A DNA stretch of 64,000 nucleotides from Chryseobacterium defluvii (GTDB taxonomy: Bacteria > Bacteroidota > Bacteroidia > Flavobacteriales > Weeksellaceae). Shown one piece after another: positions 24,573 through 33,035 of this stretch. The stretch's first letter is position 1; each line of letters opens with the position of its first letter. The notes under the pieces were generated by a model that worked only from the letters and a program-made list of their open reading frames with translations, ran no database searches and was not told the DNA's origin. The stretch is from positions 620,001 through 684,000 of the forward strand of contig NZ_JACHLE010000001.1 in the NCBI RefSeq assembly GCF_014204415.1. Reading direction: 5' to 3'. A program made the translations under genes and the position numbers.

Positions 24573-24923
24573 TTATTCACCGTGTAAGAATGCTTTTTTA
24601 TTAAGTAAAGCATCTTCGGATTCTACATGGTCCTCATCCGGAACGCAGCAGTCTACAGGGCAAACGGCGGCACACTGTGGCTCTTCATGAAATCCTTTAC
24701 ATTCCGTACATTTATCGGTTACAATGAAGTAAACGTCATCATTTACGGGCTCCTGCGGGGCATCAGCATCCACAGTTAAACCTGAAGGCAACGTCACAGT
24801 ACCGTTCAGTGCAGTACCATCGGAAGCTTTCCAGTCTACGGCTCCTTCATATATTGCATTATTGGGACATTCCGGTTCACAGGCTCCGCAATTGATGCAT
24901 TCATCAGTTATTTTAATAGCCAT
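24573..24923 (-). CDS. 4Fe-4S dicluster ferredoxin
   Basis: A 116-aa electron carrier with two 4Fe-4S motifs. The first cluster is bound by CINCGACEPECP near residues 11-22; the second by CTECKGFHEEPQCAAVCP near the C-terminus, where eight residues separate the second and third cysteine, a spacing seen in 2[4Fe-4S] ferredoxins of the Allochromatium type. About 50 residues lie between the clusters, longer than in minimal ferredoxins. It is divergent from an acyl-CoA reductase gene with closely spaced promoters. Confidence 0.9.
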   Translation of the reverse strand: MAIKITDECINCGACEPECPNNAIYEGAVDWKASDGTALNGTVTLPSGLTVDADAPQEPVNDDVYFIVTDKCTECKGFHEEPQCAAVCPVDCCVPDEDHVESEDALLNKKAFLHGE

Positions 24924-24936
24924 CGCTAATTTTTTT

Positions 24937-24944
24937 TAAATTTG
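24937..24944 (+). promoter_or_regulatory. Candidate -7 box of the acyl-CoA reductase gene (TAAATTTG)
   Basis: Matches TAnnTTTG; start expected near 24951. It is two bases from the opposing box of the ferredoxin gene. Confidence 0.55.
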
Positions 24945-24946
24945 CA

Positions 24947-24954
24947 CAAAATTA
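24947..24954 (-). promoter_or_regulatory. Candidate -7 box of the ferredoxin gene (TAATTTTG on the minus strand)
   Basis: Reverse complement of CAAAATTA; start expected near 24940. The two divergent boxes nearly touch, so polymerase at one would block the other. Confidence 0.55.
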
Positions 24955-24982
24955 CAAAATATTCCCCAATTTTAAAGCAATT

Positions 24983-26017
24983 ATGAGTATTGAAAATCGT
25001 GTTTTAGGACTTGCTAAATTAAGTGTTTATATCAAAGGGTTTTTAGCAAAAAATCAGGAAGATTATAATAAAAGTGATCTTAATTTTGAGTTATTGTTAA
25101 AGAAATCTGAAATAGAAAATCCGTGGTTTACTGTTGATAATCAGAAATTTGCTTTACAGCAATGGTGTGATCTGCTGACTGAGGAAAATATAAAAAAATG
25201 GCTTAAAGATTATGCAATCTCTAAAATAACAAAAAGGGTAGGACTCATCCTGGCAGGGAACATTCCTTTGGTAGGGCTGCATGATATCATTTCCGTTATT
25301 TTAAGCAATCATATCCCGGTGATCAAACTGTCTTCGAAGGATAAATACCTGGTTCCTTTTCTCCTGAAACAATGGAAAGAGTTTTCCGGTAATGAAATTG
25401 AATATGAGTTTGTGGAAAAACTGGAGAATTTTGATGCGGTAATTGCAACGGGGAGCAATAATACGGCGAGGTATCTGGAGTATTACTTTAAAAACCAGCT
25501 GAGCATCATCCGTAAGAACAGAACCTCTATTGCGGTTTTAAAAGGCGATGAGACTGATGAAGAACTGCAGCTTCTGGCTCATGATATTTTCAGGTATTTC
25601 GGACTGGGGTGCAGGAATGTGACTAGGATTTTTATCCCGCAGGATTTTGTCCTTGACAGATTATTTGAGAACTTTCTGGATTTCCAGGATATTATCCATC
25701 ATAATAAATATGCCAATAATTATGATTACAACAGGGCGGTATACCTTTTGAATCAGGAGAAATTCTGGGATAATAATTTTGTAATGCTGAAAGAAGATGC
25801 TCAATTGTTCAGTCCGCTTTCTGTGATCAATTTCAGCAGATATGCTTCTTTGGAAGATGTGAAAGGCTTCATTGCCGAAAATGAAGAGAATATCCAGTGT
25901 GTGGTTGCTAAAGAAGGGCTAGGATTTAATTCGATCCGGTTTGGAGAGGCACAAAATCCGGGATTGAATACCTATGCGGATAATGTGGATACCATGAAGT
26001 TTTTGGAAGTTATTTAA
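24983..26017 (+). CDS. Acyl-CoA reductase, LuxC-like
   Basis: A 344-aa protein of the aldehyde dehydrogenase-like acyl-CoA reductase (LuxC) family, which reduces acyl-CoA to aldehyde. Visible signatures are the nucleotide-binding region GLILAGNIPLVGLHDI (residues about 87-102), VIATGSNNTARY, and the likely catalytic cysteine in YFGLGCRNVTRIF. No LuxE partner is adjacent. The gene is divergent from ferredoxin and 45 bases upstream of a small exported protein gene. Confidence 0.85.
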   Translation: MSIENRVLGLAKLSVYIKGFLAKNQEDYNKSDLNFELLLKKSEIENPWFTVDNQKFALQQWCDLLTEENIKKWLKDYAISKITKRVGLILAGNIPLVGLHDIISVILSNHIPVIKLSSKDKYLVPFLLKQWKEFSGNEIEYEFVEKLENFDAVIATGSNNTARYLEYYFKNQLSIIRKNRTSIAVLKGDETDEELQLLAHDIFRYFGLGCRNVTRIFIPQDFVLDRLFENFLDFQDIIHHNKYANNYDYNRAVYLLNQEKFWDNNFVMLKEDAQLFSPLSVINFSRYASLEDVKGFIAENEENIQCVVAKEGLGFNSIRFGEAQNPGLNTYADNVDTMKFLEVI

Positions 26018-26062
26018 TTCTTTGTATATTTCCGTATTATCATTCTAAAATCCCCAAAGGTT

Positions 26063-26515
26063 ATGAAAAGTATTTTTTTAGTCTTTTCCGTTCTGGTCGT
26101 ACAGTTTTGCTTTTCGCAGAAGGTTAAAAATGTTCAAAAGAAAGAGAGTAAAAATACTCAGCAAAAATTTTCATTGGATAAAGGACAGATCGCTCTCTTT
26201 GATGGCCAGTTTGTGAAATTCATTGCTGCATTACAATCTTCTGACCGGAAAGCAATGGAAAATTTGCTTTCTCCTAAAGCAAAACAAGCTATTACGGATA
26301 ATGTTTACAAAAAACTGTCCACAGATATTAACTTTAATAAAAAGCTTGTGATATTTAAAACAGGCTACAAATCGATGATAGGCGGAGGAAATTATCCGAT
26401 GATCCAGTATAAATATTCTGATGATGTATCTGAGTTTCCAAAGGAAATTATTACTGCAGTTTTTGAAGAAAACGGAAAGATTTTAGGAATTAAACCATAT
26501 AAACAGGAAAAGTAA
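26063..26515 (+). CDS. Exported protein of unknown function
   Basis: A 150-aa protein with a signal peptide of about 18 residues (FSVLVVQFCFSQ), then a Lys/Gln-rich stretch and a compact domain from about residue 40. The segment FVKFIAALQSSDRKAMENLL is predicted to be helical and is followed by beta-type sequence, loosely recalling small NTF2-like folds, but I do not assign a family. It lies between the acyl-CoA reductase and a BI-1 membrane protein gene in the same direction. Confidence 0.65.
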   Translation: MKSIFLVFSVLVVQFCFSQKVKNVQKKESKNTQQKFSLDKGQIALFDGQFVKFIAALQSSDRKAMENLLSPKAKQAITDNVYKKLSTDINFNKKLVIFKTGYKSMIGGGNYPMIQYKYSDDVSEFPKEIITAVFEENGKILGIKPYKQEK

Positions 26516-26532
26516 TTAAAAATATAAAAACT

Positions 26533-27219
26533 ATGATGACAGATGTTTTAGTGGCCCATTCTACAGAAGTGGAAAGAGCAGAATTTTATAAAAAAACGTA
26601 TTTGCATGTTGCTTTATCGATCCTTGCTTTTATCGGGGTCGAAACTATTTTGCTGAAAACAGTGCCAGTAGAGATCATTAACCTGATGTTTGCCCAGAAT
26701 TATACCTGGTTATTGATCATAGGGGTGTTCTGGCTGGCTTCCATGCTGGCGAGCAGATGGTCTTTATCACAAAGCAAATCGACCCAATATTTCGGATTGG
26801 GGTTTTACATCCTGCTTGAAGCTGTGATTTTCTTACCTCTGATCTATATGGCAGCAGGTACGGCCGGAGGTGCGGTGATCTATCAGGCAGCGATGCTCAC
26901 TATTGCTATGTTTGCAGGGATTTCTGCTATAGCCTATACTTCGAAAAGAGATTTTTCTTTTTTGAGGAATATCATTATCATCGGAGGTTTTCTTTCGATC
27001 GGGCTGATCGTTGCAGGGGCCATTTTCGGATTTAATCTAGGATTATGGTTTTCCGTGGGAATGGTGATCTTGGCTTCTGCAAGTATTTTATATGAGACCA
27101 GCAAGCTTAAGGATACTTATACGACCGGACAGTATGTGGGGGCTTCTTTGCAGCTTTTTGCTTCTATTATGCTGTTGTTCTGGTATGTTCTGAGAATTTT
27201 GATGAGCAGAAGAAGCTGA
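26533..27219 (+). CDS. Bax inhibitor-1 (YccA/YbhL) family membrane protein
   Basis: A 228-aa inner-membrane protein with about seven hydrophobic helices. Typical BI-1 features are the YKKTYLHVALSILAFIGVE first helix, AAMLTIAMFAGISAIAYTSKRDFSFL in the middle, and the conserved LYETSKLKDTY loop before the last helix. Members are implicated in calcium leak and in quality control of membrane proteins with FtsH. The start is one of two adjacent ATG codons. A hairpin terminator follows. Confidence 0.9.
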   Translation: MMTDVLVAHSTEVERAEFYKKTYLHVALSILAFIGVETILLKTVPVEIINLMFAQNYTWLLIIGVFWLASMLASRWSLSQSKSTQYFGLGFYILLEAVIFLPLIYMAAGTAGGAVIYQAAMLTIAMFAGISAIAYTSKRDFSFLRNIIIIGGFLSIGLIVAGAIFGFNLGLWFSVGMVILASASILYETSKLKDTYTTGQYVGASLQLFASIMLLFWYVLRILMSRRS

Positions 27220-27248
27220 GAAATCTGATAAGCTATAAAAATAAAAAA

Positions 27249-27269
27249 ATCCCGATGAAACATCAGGAT
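27249..27269 (+). terminator. Terminator after the BI-1 gene
   Basis: ATCCCGATG, loop AAA, CATCAGGAT (one mismatch) and seven T residues. Confidence 0.8.
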
Positions 27270-27332
27270 TTTTTTATTTTTAAGAAGAGTAGATATTAGG
27301 AATTTTTCAAGCTTTTAATAGCTTATAAGTGA

Positions 27333-27583
27333 CTATTTGTCAATAGATCCTAAAACCTTCTGGGCAAAAGAATTTAAAGCATCTTTCTCACTCATTCCGT
27401 TCTGAACGCTGGCATGAACTTCCAAAGCTCCACAGATATTTGTGATCAGCTCTCCGGCAACATTCAGGTCTTCTTCACTGGTTCCCCTGAATTCACAGAA
27501 GCTTTCCAGAACTTCTAAAGTCTTTTCAAGGTTCTCTCAGGAGTCTGATTCTGATAAAACTGTCTTATGATGGGTAATTTCAT
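27333..27583 (-). pseudogene. Small protein gene of the peroxiredoxin-thioredoxin unit, frameshifted (DUF6952-like)
   Basis: The ATG at 27583 overlaps the thioredoxin stop (TAATG). The frame reads MKLPIIRQFYQNQTPE and then breaks: a GAGA where GA is expected sends it to an early TAG. Dropping two bases (a TC near 27532-27536 on the plus strand) restores a frame reading ENLEKTLEVLESFCEFRGTS and on to QKVLGSID and TAG at 27333, an 82-residue acidic helical protein. I recall a small conserved family at this position in related flavobacteria, named DUF6952, but cannot check it. The clean frame on both sides means the change is recent or a sequence error. Confidence 0.7.
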
Positions 27584-27891
27584 TACTTTAATTCGTTAAA
27601 TAAGTTGATTAGACTTTCAGTCTGGTTAGACTGAACCTGATTAACCAGTTCTCCATTCTGAAAGATCGCAAAAGTAGGTAAGTTATCTACTTTAGCCAGT
27701 TTTCGGCTTTCAGGCAGTTTTTCTGCATCTACATATAAAAATGGAATATTTTCGTTTTCAGATGCCAGTTTTTTGAATTTAGGCTTCATGATCCTGCAAT
27801 TCCCGCACCATGTTGCCCCGTACTGAACCACTACTTTTTCATTGTCGCTTACAATATTTTGCAGCGTATCTTCTGTTAATTCCGTATACAT
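27583..27891 (-). CDS. Thioredoxin family protein
   Basis: A 102-aa cytoplasmic thioredoxin fold with redox motif WCGNC at 28-32 in place of the classical WCGPC, the segment PFLYVDAEKLPE, and the cis-proline in NLPTFAIF. It may reduce the peroxiredoxin encoded upstream on the same strand, from which it is separated by a long hairpin. Its stop codon overlaps the start of the next small gene, showing translational coupling. Confidence 0.9.
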   Translation of the reverse strand: MYTELTEDTLQNIVSDNEKVVVQYGATWCGNCRIMKPKFKKLASENENIPFLYVDAEKLPESRKLAKVDNLPTFAIFQNGELVNQVQSNQTESLINLFNELK

Positions 27892-27917
27892 AAGTTAAAT
27901 TTTAACTTGTAAAATTT

Positions 27918-27997
27918 AACAATGTAGCAATTAAATAATTTAACAATTAAGATTCTTGAGACATCCTATTGTTACACTGATATATTGCTACATTGTT
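27918..27997. repeat. Long imperfect hairpin between peroxiredoxin and thioredoxin genes
   Basis: Outer arms AACAATGTAGCAAT (27918-27931) and ATTGCTACATTGTT (27984-27997) pair perfectly. An inner pair TAACAAT and ATTGTTA is nested inside, around a centre with CTTGAG. On the coding strand it starts about 14 bases after the peroxiredoxin stop. Confidence 0.7.
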
Positions 27998-28010
27998 ACA
28001 TTATTTTAAA

Positions 28011-28643
28011 TTAGTTCTTTGCTAAATATTCTGCTGTTGAACTTCTGTCCGCTTTCATGGCTTCTTTCCCTTCTTCCCAGTTTGCAGGACAAACTTCTCC
28101 ATGCTTCTGAACGTGAGTATAAGCATCGATCAGCCTTAAATATTCTTTTACATTTCTTCCAAGAGGCATATCGTTTACGGACTCATGGAAAATTTTTCCG
28201 GTTTCGTCGATTAAATAAGTTGCTCTGTAGGTTACATTTGAACCTGTGAAAGTTTCGTTTCCGTCTTCATCATATTCGAAATCCTGATCTACAATTCCTA
28301 AAATGTTGGCCAATTGTCTGTGAGTATCAGCTAGAAGCGGATAAGTTACTCCTTCGATACCTCCGTTTTCTTTTGCAGTATTTAACCAGGCAAAGTGTAC
28401 TTCATTAGTATCACAAGAAGCTCCGATCACTTTGGTGTTTCTTTTTTCGAACTCACCTAAAGCATCCTGGAAAGCATGAAGCTCAGTCGGGCATACAAAA
28501 GTGAAATCTTTCGGGTACCAGAATAAAAGAACTTTCTGCTGGTTGGCTGTTGTTTCTTCAAAGATGTTGATTCTAAGATCATCACCCATTTCAGACATCG
28601 CATCGATGGTTACATTCGGGAATTTTTTTCCTACTAAAGACAT
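28011..28643 (-). CDS. 2-Cys peroxiredoxin
   Basis: Thiol peroxidase of the AhpC/Prx1 group, 210 aa. The peroxidatic cysteine is C51 in DFTFVCPTE and the resolving cysteine is C185 in HGEVCPANW, so it is a typical 2-Cys enzyme. It removes hydrogen peroxide and organic peroxides, with the neighbouring thioredoxin as a plausible reductant. Upstream on the coding strand is a well-formed promoter with inverted repeats around its -33 region that could serve a peroxide-responsive regulator. Confidence 0.95.
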   Translation of the reverse strand: MSLVGKKFPNVTIDAMSEMGDDLRINIFEETTANQQKVLLFWYPKDFTFVCPTELHAFQDALGEFEKRNTKVIGASCDTNEVHFAWLNTAKENGGIEGVTYPLLADTHRQLANILGIVDQDFEYDEDGNETFTGSNVTYRATYLIDETGKIFHESVNDMPLGRNVKEYLRLIDAYTHVQKHGEVCPANWEEGKEAMKADRSSTAEYLAKN

Positions 28644-28679
28644 AATTTTCTTATTTTTTTATATTTAAATTTTCTGGTG

Positions 28680-28711
28680 CAAATATAAAAATAGTTCATC
28701 TATCAAACAAA
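28680..28711 (-). promoter_or_regulatory. Peroxiredoxin promoter (TTTG, 20 bases, TATATTTG)
   Basis: On the minus strand TTTG and TATATTTG are 20 bases apart, a strong fit to the Bacteroidota consensus. ATAG and CTAT half-sites five bases apart lie between the boxes. Confidence 0.7.
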
Positions 28712-28723
28712 TGTATTTTGATA
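28701..28723. promoter_or_regulatory. Candidate operator over the peroxiredoxin -33 box
   Basis: TATCAAA, nine bases, TTTGATA; an inverted repeat overlapping the -33 element. The binding protein is unknown. Confidence 0.4.
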
Positions 28724-28762
28724 AATAAAATCTATAATTATTTTTGCGATCTGTCCAAATAA

Positions 28763-28786
28763 AAAAGCCCTGATTTCAGGGCTTTT
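28763..28786 (-). terminator. M16 peptidase gene terminator
   Basis: AAAAGCCCTGA paired with TCAGGGCTTTT, followed on the minus strand by TTTTTTATTT. Confidence 0.85.
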
Positions 28787-28794
28787 AGTTTATT

Positions 28795-31734
28795 TTAGTA
28801 ACCAAAAATTTCATTGAGGTTGAGTTTCTTCACTTCTCCTAATTTCTGCATATCGGTTTCTTTTACTTTGTCTTGAGAAGCCACTAAACAATACGTGTAG
28901 TTTTTGCCTTTCATTTCCTTATCATGGAAGTTATTGATATCCGTAAAAGTCAGTTTTGGAGCCTGTTCGTAGACATTCTTTCTCATATCGAAATTATTTC
29001 CAAGCTTCTGGGCTCTCAGATAGGAGAAAATAATTCCGTCCTGAGTCACTCTTTCGGAAGCAATGGATTTCTTTAATCCGCTTTTCGCCGTTTCAAATAA
29101 CTGCTCGGATTTTGGAAGGGTAGTCAGAAGTTCGTTCATTGCAGTGGTAGACTCATTGAACTTGTCCGCCTGTGTTCCTACATAAGCCGTAACCATATCT
29201 TTATCCTGCTTTTTGCCCGGAAGGGAGAAATAGGAATAGGTGGAATAGGCTAATGCTTTAGATTCTCTGATGGTCTGGAATACAATAGAGCCCATACCGC
29301 CCCCGAAATAGTTATTAAATAAGTTTACGGTAGGGGTAATACCCGGATTATACTGTTCACCATTCCTTACCCAGAAGACTTCGGCCTGAACCATATCATA
29401 GTGCGCAAATAATACTTTATTCTTATCTGTAGGGATTTGTGCAAAGGTTTTAGACTTCGGCATTTCCTTTAATGTTGCCGGAAGCTTGTGAACCGGAGTC
29501 AAAGAGGCAACTACCTCACTTCCTGATTTCGGACCGTAGTACAATACTTTATGCTTATGATTGAAAAGATCATGAAGAATATTCACCAGGTCTTCTGCTT
29601 TTAAAGCATCAAGCTCAGCATCGCTTAAAACATTGTTGAACGGGTTTTGAGGGCCGTATTGCGCGTAGCTTCTTAATCCGGACATGATAGCTCCTTTGTT
29701 CTGTTTGGCATTGGCTCTGGATTTTTTCAGTCTTGCTTTATAGGCTTCCAATGCTTTCTCGTCCGGCTGACAGTTTTTGATAAGGTCCTCAAATAAGGCG
29801 ATGGTTTTATCGTAATTTTCGTTCATACCTTCCAGTGTAACGGATGTTTCCTCGTTTCCGGCATTTACGCTGAAGCTGGAAGCAAGTTTATAAAATTCTT
29901 TACTGAGGGTTTCTGAAGATTTGTTTTTCGTTCCCAGATACTGAAGGTATTCTGCTGCCAAAGGAAGCATCTTGTTATTCCATTTTCCGGAATCAAAATG
30001 ATAATAATGCCTGAATAATGAATTGTCGGTATTTTTCACTGAAAGTACCTCAATACCATCCAATTTATTTTTAGCAATATCTTTATCAAAATTCAGCCAT
30101 ACCGGAGAAATTGCCGCCTCAGGCATTTTTTCTATATTCTTCAGGAATTCAGACTGGTCTTCTCTGTTGACGGAAACAGGAGTGATGGTAGGCTTTTCGA
30201 CTTTTACAATATTCTTGTCCTCACCTTTTCTTTTATAGACCGCAACATAATTGTTGTCCTGAAGATATTTTGAAACGAAATCCATAATATCTTTTTTGGT
30301 AAGATTTGAAATTTCGTCCACATATTCCAGAGTTGTTTTATGGTCAACCTCAGAAGTGAATTCATCCATCAGGGATTCGGCTCTTGAAGTATATTTTTCA
30401 TTTTTCTGGATGATATTTTTCTTTTCATTATTAACGATAGACTGGATCAGGTCATCTGAAAATTCCCCTTTTCTCAATTTATCGATCTCCTGAAGTAACA
30501 GGCTCTTCACTTCATCCAGAGACTGTCCTTCCGTAGGATTTCCCTGTAATAAAAGAACGGAATAATCTTTCAAAACATAAGGGAAAGCATAAGCACCCAA
30601 TAATTTTTGTTTTTTTACCAGATCCAGGTCAATAAGGCCAGCCTGTCCGTTCGTCAGCATACTTCCGATAAGACTCAGCAGCCTTGCGTCTTTGGTGGTA
30701 GCTCCCGGAAATCTGAATCCTATGGTAATGTTTTCAGGGTTTGGTCCGTATACTTCCCTTACAATAGGAGCTGTGATCGGTTTTTCCTGTTCCACTTTAT
30801 ATTCAGGGACAGGTTTGGATTTCATGTAGGAGAAAGCCTTGTCGATCTTAGCGATCATTTCATCGGGATTAAAGTCTCCGGACATAATCACGCCCATATT
30901 ATTCGGAACGTAGTAATTGTTGAAATATTCCCTGATCGCTTTTAAAGAAGGGTTCTTTAAATGTTCAACAGTTCCGATGGTGGTTTGTTTTCCGTAATTA
31001 TTGTTCGGGAAAATAGCTGAAAACATAGCTTCGTAGACTTTTCTGGGATCATTATCCAGCCCTCTGTTCTTCTCCTCATAAACGGCTTCCAGCTCTGTAT
31101 GGAAAAGCCTTAAAACAGGTTCTCTGAATCTTTCTGCCTGAACAGCAAGGAATTTATCAGCCACGTTTGCAGGAATATCTTCAGTATATACAGTCTGTTC
31201 AAATGATGTGAAAGCGTTGGTTCCGTCAGCACCCATTCCGGACATCATTTTGTCATATTCGTTGGCAATGGCAAACTTTGAAGCTTCACCGGAAACTTTA
31301 TCGATTTCTTTATAGATCTCTTTTCTTTTATCCTCATCCTTAGTCTGGTTGTATTGTTCATACAGTGCATCGATCTGGTCTAAAAGGGGTTTCTCTTTCG
31401 CCCAGTCTTTGGAACCGTATTTATCTGTTCCTTTGAAAAGCATATGCTCTAAGTAGTGGGCGAGGCCGGTATGATCTGAAGGGTCAGTTTTACTTCCTGC
31501 TTTTGTAGCAATGAAAGTCTGAATTCTGGGATCTTTTTTAGTGGGACTCAAAATAACGGTAAGTCCGTTTTTTAATGTATAGTATCTCGCTGATGTAGGG
31601 TCATTGGTCACATATTTATACGCATAGCCATTAGACTTAGCCTCTTTCCACTGAAAATCCTGTCCGTAAGCGTAGCCTGTAAAGCTTGCCGCTGCAATGC
31701 TTGTAACAATTGTGATTCTTTTTAAAAAGTTCAT
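28795..31734 (-). CDS. M16 family zinc metallopeptidase, two-unit, exported
   Basis: A 979-aa pitrilysin-type protease with signal peptide (ASFTGYAYGQ). The first unit has the inverted zinc motif HYLEHMLFKGT, with the distal glutamate expected in the ELEAVYEEKNRG segment; the second unit lacks a zinc motif, as is usual for the partner half of such enzymes. A longer insert (residues about 105-155, charged helical) separates the motif from the rest of the first unit. It is probably periplasmic and degrades peptides. It lies 16 bases downstream of the aminotransferase gene in the same direction. Confidence 0.92.
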   Translation of the reverse strand: MNFLKRITIVTSIAAASFTGYAYGQDFQWKEAKSNGYAYKYVTNDPTSARYYTLKNGLTVILSPTKKDPRIQTFIATKAGSKTDPSDHTGLAHYLEHMLFKGTDKYGSKDWAKEKPLLDQIDALYEQYNQTKDEDKRKEIYKEIDKVSGEASKFAIANEYDKMMSGMGADGTNAFTSFEQTVYTEDIPANVADKFLAVQAERFREPVLRLFHTELEAVYEEKNRGLDNDPRKVYEAMFSAIFPNNNYGKQTTIGTVEHLKNPSLKAIREYFNNYYVPNNMGVIMSGDFNPDEMIAKIDKAFSYMKSKPVPEYKVEQEKPITAPIVREVYGPNPENITIGFRFPGATTKDARLLSLIGSMLTNGQAGLIDLDLVKKQKLLGAYAFPYVLKDYSVLLLQGNPTEGQSLDEVKSLLLQEIDKLRKGEFSDDLIQSIVNNEKKNIIQKNEKYTSRAESLMDEFTSEVDHKTTLEYVDEISNLTKKDIMDFVSKYLQDNNYVAVYKRKGEDKNIVKVEKPTITPVSVNREDQSEFLKNIEKMPEAAISPVWLNFDKDIAKNKLDGIEVLSVKNTDNSLFRHYYHFDSGKWNNKMLPLAAEYLQYLGTKNKSSETLSKEFYKLASSFSVNAGNEETSVTLEGMNENYDKTIALFEDLIKNCQPDEKALEAYKARLKKSRANAKQNKGAIMSGLRSYAQYGPQNPFNNVLSDAELDALKAEDLVNILHDLFNHKHKVLYYGPKSGSEVVASLTPVHKLPATLKEMPKSKTFAQIPTDKNKVLFAHYDMVQAEVFWVRNGEQYNPGITPTVNLFNNYFGGGMGSIVFQTIRESKALAYSTYSYFSLPGKKQDKDMVTAYVGTQADKFNESTTAMNELLTTLPKSEQLFETAKSGLKKSIASERVTQDGIIFSYLRAQKLGNNFDMRKNVYEQAPKLTFTDINNFHDKEMKGKNYTYCLVASQDKVKETDMQKLGEVKKLNLNEIFGY

Positions 31735-31750
31735 TGTAATCTTATGTTTA

Positions 31751-32944
31751 TTAATTAAATTTTATCAGTAATTCCTTGATTCTTCTCATGGATTCTCTCA
31801 GATCTTCCTCGGATGCCGCATAAGAAAACCTTATACATTCAGGGCTTCCGAAGGAAACACCGCCTACACAGCCTACATGGGCACGATCCAGCAAGAACAT
31901 GGCAAAGTCATCAGAATCCTTGATTTCGGTTCCGTCCAGTGTTTTTCCAATGTAGTAGGAAACATCAGGGAAAAAATAGAATGCGGCTTTAGGTAATACG
32001 ACCTTAAATCCGGGAATCTCTTTGATCAGCTCATAAACAAGGTCTCTTCTTTTTTCGAAAGCATCGATCATATATCTATATTCCGAAGGGTCAGTTTTTA
32101 AGGCGGTTATTGAAGCTCTCTGCGCCATTGTATTGGCACCGCTGGTCATTTGCCCCTGAACTTTCTCACAGGCTTTAGCCAGCCATTCCGGACACGCTGA
32201 GTAGCCAATTCTCCATCCTGTCATGGCATAGGCCTTGGACATTCCGTTGATCACGGCAGTCTGTTCATAAATTTCCGGGAACTGGGCAATAGAGGTAGTT
32301 TGGGTTTCGTAATTGATGAATTCATAGATTTCATCGGAAATAACGGTAATATGAGGATATTTGGCAATAACTTTAGCCAGAGACTGCAGTTCATCATAGG
32401 TATAATAACCGCCTGAAGGATTGCATGGTGAGCTGAAAAGTATGGCTTTGGTTTTATCGGTAATTGCTTCCTGCAGCTGTTCTGCAGTAATTTTGAAATC
32501 GGTTACGTAAGAGGTGGGAAGCATTACAGAGGTTCCGCCCATCATTTTTACCATTTCGTCATAACTTACCCAATACGGGGCGGGAAGCAATACCTCGTCA
32601 CCGTCGTTGATAATAGCTGCCAGAACGTTTAAAATAGCCTGTTTGGCACCGTTTGAGACACAAATCTGAGAAGGTTTGTAATCAAGGTTATTATCTCTTT
32701 TCAATTTGTAGGCAACGGCTTCACGAAGCTCTAAAAATCCCGGAACAGGGGAGTAGTGGCTGTAATTTTGATTGATGGCGTCAAAAGCTGCCTGCTTTAT
32801 GTTATCCGGAACATCGAAATCCGGTTCACCGAGAGTTAAACTGATAACGTCTATTCCGCTGGCTTTCATTTCCCTTACCTTATTAGACATTACAAAAGTT
32901 TGTGAGTAACCTAGTCTTTTTACCCTATCTGAAAGTTTGTCCAT
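31751..32944 (-). CDS. Aspartate aminotransferase-like PLP enzyme (class I)
   Basis: A 397-aa fold-type I aminotransferase of the Igamma aspartate/aromatic group. It shows SLTLGEPDFDVP at the N-terminus, SSPCNPSGGYYT, the ISDEIYEFI aspartate motif, the PLP lysine in NGMSKAYAMTGWRIGY, and the carboxylate-binding arginine in CIRFSYA near the end. Aspartate-oxaloacetate transamination is the likeliest reaction; prephenate or tyrosine activity cannot be excluded. It is divergent from rsmG and upstream of the M16 peptidase gene. Confidence 0.9.
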   Translation of the reverse strand: MDKLSDRVKRLGYSQTFVMSNKVREMKASGIDVISLTLGEPDFDVPDNIKQAAFDAINQNYSHYSPVPGFLELREAVAYKLKRDNNLDYKPSQICVSNGAKQAILNVLAAIINDGDEVLLPAPYWVSYDEMVKMMGGTSVMLPTSYVTDFKITAEQLQEAITDKTKAILFSSPCNPSGGYYTYDELQSLAKVIAKYPHITVISDEIYEFINYETQTTSIAQFPEIYEQTAVINGMSKAYAMTGWRIGYSACPEWLAKACEKVQGQMTSGANTMAQRASITALKTDPSEYRYMIDAFEKRRDLVYELIKEIPGFKVVLPKAAFYFFPDVSYYIGKTLDGTEIKDSDDFAMFLLDRAHVGCVGGVSFGSPECIRFSYAASEEDLRESMRRIKELLIKFN

Positions 32945-32963
32945 GTATTTTTTTGAATTTTAA

Positions 32964-32971
32964 CAAATATA
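32964..32971 (-). promoter_or_regulatory. Candidate -7 box of the aminotransferase gene
   Basis: TATATTTG on the minus strand, 20 bases before the start codon. Confidence 0.55.
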
Positions 32972-33009
32972 TAATAAAAACTAATTTGAATAAAATGTGA
33001 AATAAAACT

Positions 33010-33017
33010 TATTTTTG
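33010..33017 (+). promoter_or_regulatory. Candidate -7 box of rsmG (TATTTTTG)
   Basis: Matches TAnnTTTG and precedes the ATG at 33036 by 18 bases; a start at the earlier frame codon 33015 would lie inside the box. Confidence 0.5.
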
Positions 33018-33035
33018 CTGATTATAATAATTGGC

